From contig JAYRWN010000355.1 in assembly GCA_041917975.1 (NCBI GenBank), positions 1 through 18,319 on the forward strand: DNA of 18,319 bases. The letters are read 5' to 3'. Below, piece by piece: positions 6,749 through 12,886 of this stretch. A program made the translations under genes and the position numbers. This stretch comes from JAYRWN01 sp041917975. GTDB taxonomy: Bacteria > Bacteroidota > Bacteroidia > Chitinophagales > Saprospiraceae. A model generated the notes under the pieces. It was not told the origin of the DNA, ran no database searches, and worked only from the letters and a program-made list of their open reading frames with translations. Numbering within the stretch: the stretch's first letter is position 1; each line of letters begins with the position of its first letter.

Positions 6749-7852
6749 TTATTTAATTTGAATTAATTCCGGGTCAGGATTATAAATAACCTCCCGGGTG
6801 TAAAAACGTCCGTAGATAAATTCTCCTTCCGGGTAGTGCCACACGGCATCGCCATACCCGGTCAGGCGATGTCCGGAGAAAAGACGATAATTCTGCAATG
6901 GAGTGGACCAGCGATAATTTTTTTGAGCCTGGACATCCATACGCTCCGGGGCGATAAAATTAATTAATTCTCCGCTGGCGTTAAATTGCAGCAAGGCGGT
7001 GGCTGTGGCGCCGTCCGCAGTCAAGGTGCCCTGGCAGCTCAGGCTGTCGATGGCTTGCCAGCTAAAGCGCGGGTGGGTCAAAGCGCCGGGCGCCAGCAGG
7101 CACAAATCGTTAAACAGGGTGACTGTTTCGGTTTTGTATAATTCAGCGCCGCTGTAACGGGCCACAGGAATTAACCCGCAGAAGCGGATTTCCATCTTGG
7201 CCTGACCGTGCCGGTAAGCATGATAGCCGGGTACCGTCACGCCGAAGAACTGGCCCTTCATAAAAAATAACCGCGCCGGCTGATCCACCACATCGAATTG
7301 TTCACTGGTAAACGGAAACCAATCCTGACCTTTTCCGCGCATTTCGCCTTGAAATTTAATTTTTAAATGCCCGACTTTTGGTTGACCCACTGCTCCGCTG
7401 AGGCGGATGTAGTTTTGTAAGGGTACGGGCAAGGCTTCCAGGTCGTGTTCCGTCAACAATTCCGGGGTGTGTGGGCTGCCGCCCAGAGCTTGCTGTGCAT
7501 CGCGGCGATAGGTTTGTTCAAAACGCCAACTGCTCCAGGCGGCCAGTGCCACCAGCAGAATCAGCAGATTAGGGATGGAACCCCATTTGGCATCCGCCCA
7601 GGTACTAACTACCAAACTCTGTGACAACACGACCGCCGCCAGGCCGGTCACCCACCAGGTGTCATGGTTTAAACCCAAAGTCAGCGCCGCATAAAAAAAT
7701 AATACCGCAGCGCCTAACCATAACAAGCCGCCGGTTTTAGAAATGTCGCTGGTCATTTGATTAATCGGGCTGATCTCAAAGGCTTTGGCCACTCCCAAAA
7801 AATGAATGATGGCATGAAATCCGATAAGAATGATAAAAATGGTCTTGAGCAT
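6749..7852 (-). CDS. DUF6544-like membrane protein
   Basis: A 367-residue protein from the ATG at 7852. I prefer this start because AGGAAGAG precedes it and the first membrane helix begins at once (MLKTIFIILIGFHAIIHFLG). A longer frame to 7942 would add a non-conserved 30-residue leader. Four predicted helices fill the first ~110 residues. A large soluble domain follows with features I associate with DUF6544: LPVPLQNYIRLSGAVGQPKV, GEMRGKGQDWFPFTSEQF, and FSWQAIDSLSCQGTLTADGA later. Function unknown. The soluble domain may face the outside of the inner membrane, but topology is inferred. A short dyad at 7944-7958 lies upstream. The small His/Cys gene follows closely. Confidence 0.72.
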   Translation of the reverse strand: MLKTIFIILIGFHAIIHFLGVAKAFEISPINQMTSDISKTGGLLWLGAAVLFFYAALTLGLNHDTWWVTGLAAVVLSQSLVVSTWADAKWGSIPNLLILLVALAAWSSWRFEQTYRRDAQQALGGSPHTPELLTEHDLEALPVPLQNYIRLSGAVGQPKVGHLKIKFQGEMRGKGQDWFPFTSEQFDVVDQPARLFFMKGQFFGVTVPGYHAYRHGQAKMEIRFCGLIPVARYSGAELYKTETVTLFNDLCLLAPGALTHPRFSWQAIDSLSCQGTLTADGATATALLQFNASGELINFIAPERMDVQAQKNYRWSTPLQNYRLFSGHRLTGYGDAVWHYPEGEFIYGRFYTREVIYNPDPELIQIK

Positions 7853-7943
7853 AACTCTTCCTTTTGCGGACCATTTTGGTATATAGATATTAACCGGCCT
7901 TAACTCCGGACTTTGACTCAAAACTAGGAGAACCTGGTGCACC

Positions 7944-7958
7944 CTCCCGTGTCGGGAG
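7944..7958. promoter_or_regulatory. Perfect short dyad CTCCCG-TGT-CGGGAG
   Basis: A 6-bp perfect inverted repeat with a 3-bp spacer lies ~90 bp upstream of the DUF6544-like start. Its form recalls GC-rich operators bound by MerR-type regulators between promoter elements. No MerR gene is visible nearby and no run of T follows, so an operator is only one possibility. Confidence 0.3.
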
Positions 7959-8107
7959 TCATGCGGCCGCCTGATCTGGATCAGAATGGGCTAAAGGACA
8001 AAAGGTGTGCTTCCATCATTTTTCTAACCAAAAAGATTTAGTATCTTAACTTTAAAATGTTGACCATTAATGGCAAAAATTACCTAAATCTTAGGGGTTT
8101 GATAATT

Positions 8108-8215
8108 GTCATTGGCACCGAAGCTCAAAGAATCACTAATAGGGATTAAATTTCGATTAATAAAAGTGGGGTGAAAATTTTAAGCATATGGAGAAATCAA
8201 TTGATAAATTAATTA
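8108..8215. repeat. Direct repeat A, first copy (about 108 bp)
   Basis: It starts GTCATTGGCACCGAAGCTCA and ends around TTGATAAATTAATTAA. It matches 8561-8672 over its whole length with a few substitutions and a short indel. It contains no coding frame. A very AT-rich stretch with TTAATTAATT palindromes follows directly. Confidence 0.85.
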
Positions 8216-8560
8216 ATTGTAATAATTTTAATTTAAAGAAAATTAATTAATTAGTGGTTAAATTATTACTAAAATAGTATTAATACACAATTAAAACATA
8301 TACTTAATAGATTCCTTCGGTCGAATAGGTACCAATAGCAATTTTTTTCTACAAATATTTGACCCTATCCGGTTCATGAAATACATCTGTGTAATTTCGG
8401 CCGTAGTGAAGTAACTTATTACGTGCATAAAATAGATTTCTCCGCTCGCTGTAATATTTAAATTCTATTCTGCACAAATAAAATTAAATTTCGACTTGTC
8501 GTAACCATAATCCCGGCTCGGTCGAAAAGACAATAGAGAGTGATCGGTCATGAGGCACTC
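8216..8560. other. AT-rich non-coding spacer between repeat A copies
   Basis: No plausible gene, tRNA or hairpin terminator was found. The first ~80 bp are extremely AT-rich, with short ATTAATTAATT-type palindromes. The remainder is unique sequence. Together with the two flanking repeats, the non-coding stretch runs from 7853 to 8727. Confidence 0.5.
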
Positions 8561-8672
8561 GTCATTGGCACCGAAGCTCAAAGAATCACCAATAGGAATT
8601 AGATTTTTTCGATTAATAAAAGTGGGGTGAAAATTTTAAGCATATGAAGAATCTATTGATAAATAAATTAAA
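8561..8672. repeat. Direct repeat A, second copy (about 112 bp)
   Basis: Same orientation as 8108-8215, beginning with the same GTCATTGGCACCGAAGCTCA and sharing GATTAATAAAAGTGGGGTGA and AAATTTTAAGCATATG. It ends about 55 bp before the 3' end of the membrane protein gene at 8728. It could be a small non-autonomous element or the product of a local duplication. Confidence 0.85.
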
Positions 8673-8727
8673 TGGACATAATGAGTACCATCCAGGTTGT
8701 TTCCTGCTGATTCATTTAATAAATAAT

Positions 8728-9420
8728 TTAGGCGTGAGATAAAAATATTTTGTTTTGTAAAATTTTAAACCCAATCAATATTGCCCAGAGCGGCGCGAGA
8801 ATTAAGTAAAGGTTTAAAGCGGCTTCGGCAAGAGATTTGACGTCAAAAATATTGCCCATAAAATCAAGAGCCGAGAGGAGGCCGATCAGTATGGTCAACC
8901 AACCCCAAAAAGCATGGCGGACTTTTAAGAAAATGCCAATGGAAATAAACCAAACGGCGAACACCAGAGCATCAAACATGTTCCAAATGCCATCGACCAC
9001 TACCCATGACAAGGTTTGGAAACTTAATTTAATAATATCCTGTTGTTCGGGTGATGCCATGGGGAATTTATCCAATAAAGCCGGCCAGGCAGCGCTCAGA
9101 ACTGAAGCGCCAATCGCCCCGGCAATAATGTAGGATAATCCGCAAAAGCTGATCATATTCCTCCATGCCGATTGCCCGTTCAGCCATTCATGAATAAAAA
9201 ATAAGACCGGAAGCAAAAGAAGGTAATACCCGAACACATCGGTAATCATGCTCCATTTAAGCATAGCGCTGTTAACGCCATCCGTGGTAAATATTAATGA
9301 GGAATCTCCAAAGAATTCGAAATTATAGTTTACTGTCCCGGCCACCAATACATAACTAACCAGTCCTATCACTCCGGATAATACAGTGACCCACCCCACC
9401 AAACGTCTGTGCTGTAACAT
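8728..9420 (-). CDS. Six-helix membrane protein of unknown function
   Basis: A 230-residue protein with about six predicted transmembrane helices, near residues 8-28, 56-78, 88-112, 135-157, 161-185 and 196-221. It starts MLQHRRLVGWVTVLSGVIG and has a short polar loop (DKFPMASPEQQDIIK) in the middle. Size and topology are like DUF4386-type proteins, but I cannot confirm that family. It lies 76 bp downstream of an AraC-type regulator on the same strand, so the pair may be one transcription unit or the membrane protein may be the regulator's target. No enzyme motif is visible. Confidence 0.75.
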   Translation of the reverse strand: MLQHRRLVGWVTVLSGVIGLVSYVLVAGTVNYNFEFFGDSSLIFTTDGVNSAMLKWSMITDVFGYYLLLLPVLFFIHEWLNGQSAWRNMISFCGLSYIIAGAIGASVLSAAWPALLDKFPMASPEQQDIIKLSFQTLSWVVVDGIWNMFDALVFAVWFISIGIFLKVRHAFWGWLTILIGLLSALDFMGNIFDVKSLAEAALNLYLILAPLWAILIGFKILQNKIFLSHA

Positions 9421-9496
9421 GTTTCTTTTATTTTAGTTTGTTTCAAAATTAGCTTGAAGCAAACCGTAGAAAATTGTATAAATCGGACATTTTGGC

Positions 9497-10309
9497 TTAA
9501 TCGAAAATATGCCCAGGAAATAAAGCATTGGCTGCCCGATATTGTTTGGGAGTCATCTCCGTGTAGGATCTAAATTCGCGGATGAAGTGGGACTGGTCAT
9601 AATAACCTGCATTGTGGCCGATGTCAGTAAGCTTCTGACTAGTATGGTGGAGCAATTGCAGGCTGTGTAAATACTTCTTGTAATGAATAAATTCTTCCGT
9701 ATTCATGCCTAACCAATCTAAAGAAAACCGCCTGAGCTGGCGGTCTGATAAATACACGTCCTGGCTAATTTTTTTGACGGTTAAATTCTGGTGGTATTCT
9801 AAATTTGTGAAATGTTTGTACCTGTTGATCGCATGCTGGCCATGCCCGGATAATACCTGTTGGCTTATCCAGTTTAATATAATCTCAACTCTTTGCTGAA
9901 AAGTCTTTAGATGATAGAGTTGATTAGCCAAGCTGACCAATATTGGACATACTTCCTGACCGTCGTAAACCAGATTATTAAATTCTTTTACTGACAGATT
10001 AAATAACAATCTGAGGCCGATACTATGCATTTGTATGCCTAAAAACTCCTGCCTACCAACTTTACTTAGTTCGAATGGTTTAAAATTTAACCCATTAACA
10101 AAGGCGACCGGTAACACTTTGGATATTTTTAAAGCCGGATGGTGATAGTGAACTGGGTCACGAAGGTTGAAAATAATTTCGACTGTTCCCTTGGGAAGAA
10201 TAACTTCCTTCCTGGTTTGGACAGCTTCGTCAGACAACCACCAAATATTTTTTATAAAGGTTTTTAGAATTTCATCGGAAGGGAAGTAGATGTCTGTGTT
10301 ATTAATCAT
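9497..10309 (-). CDS. AraC-family transcriptional regulator
   Basis: A 270-residue regulator. The C-terminal ~95 residues are an AraC-type double helix-turn-helix. Helix-turn-helix 1 is around residues 175-196 (LTVKKISQDVYLSDRQLRRF). Helix-turn-helix 2 is around 225-247, and the family signature spans 235-258 (GYYDQSHFIREFRSYTEM, then TPKQYR). The N-terminal ~165 residues (IIFNLRDP, FVNGLNFKPFELS, FLGIQMHSIGLRLLF) look like the DUF6597 sensor domain common in Bacteroidota AraC regulators, which may bind a ligand; the ligand is unknown. It is transcribed toward the membrane protein gene at 8728-9420, its most likely target or partner. Confidence 0.88.
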   Translation of the reverse strand: MINNTDIYFPSDEILKTFIKNIWWLSDEAVQTRKEVILPKGTVEIIFNLRDPVHYHHPALKISKVLPVAFVNGLNFKPFELSKVGRQEFLGIQMHSIGLRLLFNLSVKEFNNLVYDGQEVCPILVSLANQLYHLKTFQQRVEIILNWISQQVLSGHGQHAINRYKHFTNLEYHQNLTVKKISQDVYLSDRQLRRFSLDWLGMNTEEFIHYKKYLHSLQLLHHTSQKLTDIGHNAGYYDQSHFIREFRSYTEMTPKQYRAANALFPGHIFD

Positions 10310-10549
10310 CTGAGCAAAAGTGAGAAAGCCTGTAGATTTTAGTACATCATTTATAGATCAGTTGTGATAATCATTTAATATTGCCAACTCGGCAGTGAAC
10401 TTAACCTTCTGGTCAATAACCAAAGATTATGCCTGGAAAATAAGATCATAACCATCTGATCGTAACGTGAGCTAATATAAGCCGCAGATAACAATAAAAC
10501 AAGACTATTTTTTCAGTAGTCCCCAACTGAATGGGTCAATGGGAGTACA
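10310..10549. other. Non-coding spacer upstream of the AraC-type gene
   Basis: No plausible gene, tRNA or strong hairpin was found here. It must hold the promoter of the AraC-type gene, but I could not pick out a clear TAnnTTTG element. The rest of the gap up to 10954 holds two copies of a dispersed repeat and a further ~175 bp in which I recognise nothing. Confidence 0.4.
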
Positions 10550-10638
10550 TCATCCATAAAGTGTTGACCAAAAACATATAGGTTGACCAATTTTAATTGG
10601 CCGCGACAGTTAAAGGTTGCAGCTAGCCAAACGAGTTT
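10550..10638. repeat. Dispersed intergenic repeat B, copy 1
   Basis: This is one of three diverged copies of a ~90-bp element. Landmarks are CCATAAAGTG near the start, a short dyad CCAATT-TT-AATTGG, the core GGCCGCGACAGTTAAA, and CTAGCCAAACGAGTTTG at the end. It has no coding frame and lies 3' of folE. Confidence 0.75.
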
Positions 10639-10686
10639 GTATAACCAATTTATTCCTTTTGGTTCTGGCTCGCCCGGTACAGTATC

Positions 10687-10778
10687 TTATCCATAAAATG
10701 CGGACTAAAAACATTTTTGTAGAACAATTTTAATTGGCCCCGACGGTTAAAAAATTCGATCTGTCAAACCAGTTTAGC
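10687..10778. repeat. Dispersed intergenic repeat B, copy 2
   Basis: Same order of landmarks as copy 1: CCATAAAATG, CAATTTTAATTGGC, the core CCCGACGGTTAAAAAATT, then ATCTGTCAAACCAGTTTAG. It lies only ~50 bp from copy 1, in the same orientation. The dyad is weaker than in copy 1. Confidence 0.75.
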
Positions 10779-10954
10779 TAAAGTGTTACTATCGCCGGAT
10801 CAGTACTAATTTTGATGTTTTGATGTTGGTCACTGAGTAAATGTTTATGAATAAAAAAAATGATGGAATCCCTGCCTCCAAACAATAGCCATAATTTCTA
10901 CATCATGACCAACGGTTAGGCCAAATTAAATTGACGGTAATTAATATGCAAAAT

Positions 10955-11674
10955 TCAGGATTGCGACACTTCGGTCACTTTAGTATTGGCTGATACATTT
11001 AAATAGTGCAGGAATTCAGTCTTTTTGGCTACTTTGATAAATTCTCCACCATAATAGGCGGTAACCGTGCTGCTGTTTACATCCTGTACACCCCTGGACG
11101 ACACACAGAGATGATGCGCGTCAATCACAATGGCTACATCGTCCGTCCCCAGAATATCACCAAGTTCCTGGGCAATTTGCATGGTCAGGCGCTCCTGTAC
11201 CTGCGGCCGTTTGGCATAATATTGTACGATGCGGTTTATTTTAGACAAACCGATTACGTGGCCATTGGAAATATAGGCCACGTGGGCTTTGCCAATGATG
11301 GGCACAAAATGGTGTTCACAGTTGGAATAAAACGTGATGTCTTTTTCGACCAACATTTCTGCGTAGCCGTATTTATTCTCAAAAAGTGCTACGGTAGGCT
11401 TGTTTTTAGGGTTTAATCCGCTAAAAATCTCCTGGACATACATTTTAGCCACCCTTTTTGGCGTACCCCTCAGACTGTCGTCCGTTAAATCCAGACCCAG
11501 GGTGTGCATTATTTCCCGGAAATGATGCTCAATTTTTGTCATTTTTTCTTCCTCGGAGAGGATGAAGGCATCTGGCCGCAGGGGCGTGGACAACGAGGTC
11601 ATGATATGGTCATCGCCGATATCATCATCTGTGAGCAGGAGTTTTTTTCCGACAGTATTTATTGACTTATGCAT
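10955..11674 (-). CDS. folE: GTP cyclohydrolase I
   Basis: A 239-residue FolE. It converts GTP to 7,8-dihydroneopterin triphosphate and formate, the first step to folate (and possibly other pterins), in the cytoplasm as a homodecamer. Zinc ligands are visible: C119 and H122 in FYSNCEHHFVPIIG, and C190 in HHLCVSSRGVQD (compare E. coli C110, H113 and C181). Other family motifs are LRGTPKRVAKMYVQE, IGLSKINRIVQYYAKRPQVQ and ERLTMQIAQEL. The N-terminal ~40 residues (GKKLLLTDDDIGDDHIMTS...) extend beyond the minimal enzyme, as is common in Bacteroidota. There is no folate operon partner next to it. A perfect 11-bp inverted repeat lies 52 bp upstream of the start. Confidence 0.97.
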   Translation of the reverse strand: MHKSINTVGKKLLLTDDDIGDDHIMTSLSTPLRPDAFILSEEEKMTKIEHHFREIMHTLGLDLTDDSLRGTPKRVAKMYVQEIFSGLNPKNKPTVALFENKYGYAEMLVEKDITFYSNCEHHFVPIIGKAHVAYISNGHVIGLSKINRIVQYYAKRPQVQERLTMQIAQELGDILGTDDVAIVIDAHHLCVSSRGVQDVNSSTVTAYYGGEFIKVAKKTEFLHYLNVSANTKVTEVSQS

Positions 11675-11725
11675 GTTATCTTATGGTTTGTGAAAGATTA
11701 AAGCAAATAAACCAGGGTTGGGCCT

Positions 11726-11764
11726 ATTTTGTTTAAGATATTTAGTATAAATGTTAAACAAAAT
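11726..11764. promoter_or_regulatory. Perfect 11-bp inverted repeat upstream of folE
   Basis: The arms ATTTTGTTTAA (11726-11736) and TTAAACAAAAT (11754-11764) are perfectly complementary, with a 17-bp spacer that continues the symmetry in part (ATTT...AAAT). It lies 52-90 bp ahead of the folE start. It could be an operator for a dimeric regulator, or a weak hairpin ending the upstream transcript. AT-rich regions can form such dyads by chance. Confidence 0.4.
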
Positions 11765-11765
11765 A

Positions 11766-11897
11766 TCAAAATTTTGTCTCATCGCTCAAATATTGGAACA
11801 GGGTCAAATAGGCAAATCTGTGTTCCGGATCCCTTGGTTAATCCAGTTCATCTCCGGGGACAAAGCTGCCCAAACGACACAACCACTGTATAACCAT
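11766..11897 (-). pseudogene. Possible remnant of an unidentified gene, with in-frame stop
   Basis: One minus-strand frame stays protein-like through an in-frame TAA at 11838-11840. It reads MVIQWLCRLGSFVPGDELD before the stop and PRDPEHRFAYLTLFQYL, SDETKF after it, ending at a TGA (11766-11768). The frame is also open upstream, into the end of the acetyltransferase gene (LRLSRVIEPVGA). The amino-acid make-up looks like real protein rather than random translation. I cannot name the family, and chance is not excluded. Confidence 0.3.
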
Positions 11898-11910
11898 GGC
11901 TCCGACCGGC

Positions 11911-12507
11911 TCAATCACCCGGCTGAGCCGGAGGAATTTTACCTTTTTTAACCGCTTCTGCTGAGCTGGCCAGGTATTTTAGCAATACCACCTGGTCCGC
12001 ATATTCTTTGGCGGTGTCCTCCAGGGCCAGGTTGGTCAGCACAAATCCGGCTTTTTCATAAGCTGCAATGGCCCGGCGGTTTCTTAAAGATGGGCAGATC
12101 AGGATTTGTTCGCAACCAAAAGAAAGGTGTAAATAGGCGCAAAGCAGTTGGATGGCTTCCGTTCCGAGGCCTTTCCCAGTATATTTTGCATCACTCAACC
12201 AAATATCCAGGTCGGTGCGTTTAGTGACCGGGTCAATGGCATTATAATTAATCTGCCCTATGGCGGTGTCATTATACCAAATAATAAAACAACGGCCACT
12301 TTGTGGTGCGCTATCGTCGAAATAATGGTCCACATAATCCTCATCGAACTCTTCCCAGGTGGGGATTTTTGTTTCCGGATAATGGGGCCAACCCAGCATG
12401 TCCTGAGTTAGGTTGGAGTTGGTCAACCACTCAAATACCATTCTTTTGTCGGACGGAGTCGCCGGTTTCAATTGTATTTTCTCTCCTGTTAACAGGTCAG
12501 TTTCCAT
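11911..12507 (-). CDS. GNAT-family N-acetyltransferase
   Basis: A 198-residue GNAT enzyme that would transfer an acetyl group from acetyl-CoA to an unknown amine. The acetyl-CoA pyrophosphate-binding loop is YTGKGLGTEA (residues 109-118). The later motif NRRAIAAYEKAGFVL (143-157) is typical of the family. The N-terminal half (FEWLTNSNL, IGQINYNA, DLDIWLSDAKY) most resembles the subgroup that includes AAC(6')-like and lysine/siderophore-type acetyltransferases. Substrate specificity, including drug resistance, cannot be claimed from sequence. The last ~20 residues (ASSAEAVKKGKIPPAQPGD) are low in family character. They overlap an 8-bp inverted repeat (CCGGCTCA/TGAGCCGG, 11906-11931). Confidence 0.9.
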   Translation of the reverse strand: METDLLTGEKIQLKPATPSDKRMVFEWLTNSNLTQDMLGWPHYPETKIPTWEEFDEDYVDHYFDDSAPQSGRCFIIWYNDTAIGQINYNAIDPVTKRTDLDIWLSDAKYTGKGLGTEAIQLLCAYLHLSFGCEQILICPSLRNRRAIAAYEKAGFVLTNLALEDTAKEYADQVVLLKYLASSAEAVKKGKIPPAQPGD

Positions 12508-12623
12508 TGAAAGATGAACTTTATTATTTAAGGATTATTAGGTTGGTTTTATAGCTGAAGTGCTGACTGTGTGGGCCATTTACCGGTGGGTTAGGTACAA
12601 CCGGTTAAATTTTAGCTGGATTT

Positions 12624-12886
12624 TTATGGTTTTTTTTGTTCAAACAGAGAGGTCCGGTGCGGAGTAATGCAGATGAAGTCCATCGATTTTTCGGTTTCGG
12701 TTAAAAGGTTGGCGAATCGCTGGGAAAGGTATTTAGATTCCGGGTTATTTTTTTTTGCAGGTTAACCCTTTGATTAAAGGATTCCAGCTAAAGGATAAAA
12801 TCCCTCTCATGAACTTCAATAAACCGGAATAACCTTAGTGTACCAGATCTGGGGTTACCCGCTTCAAAACGGTTAAGAACTTCCTT
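12624..12886 (-). pseudogene. Remnant of a possible HTH (XRE-like) regulator downstream of valS
   Basis: Reading on from inside the 3' end of valS, a second frame gives KEVLNRFEAGNPRSGTLRLF followed by RFIEVHERDFIL. This resembles the end of an XRE-type helix-turn-helix (recognition helix, then 'RFE.G...P...TLRLL..IE'). An in-frame TAG lies at 12788-12790. After it come LESFNQRVNLQKK, a one-base shift in a run of nine T (12748-12756, plus strand), and NPESKYLSQRFANLLTETEK to ...FEQKKP and a stop at 12624. The length of 263 bp is one short of 88 codons, as the shift predicts. There is no start codon, so it is a truncated and broken gene. The family assignment is tentative. Confidence 0.5.

Noticed and set aside
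7853..7942. 30-residue N-terminal extension of the DUF6544-like protein
   Set aside because: A better ribosome-binding-like AGGAAGAG precedes the internal ATG at 7852, and the first membrane helix starts there.
11006..11416. Plus-strand open frame of 136 codons
   Set aside because: It lies wholly antisense to folE, which has all its active-site motifs.
11906..11931. Hairpin CCGGCTCA/TGAGCCGG as a terminator for the acetyltransferase
   Set aside because: The hairpin overlaps the stop codon and on the minus strand is not followed by T; a T-rich run lies only on the plus-strand side, where no gene needs it.
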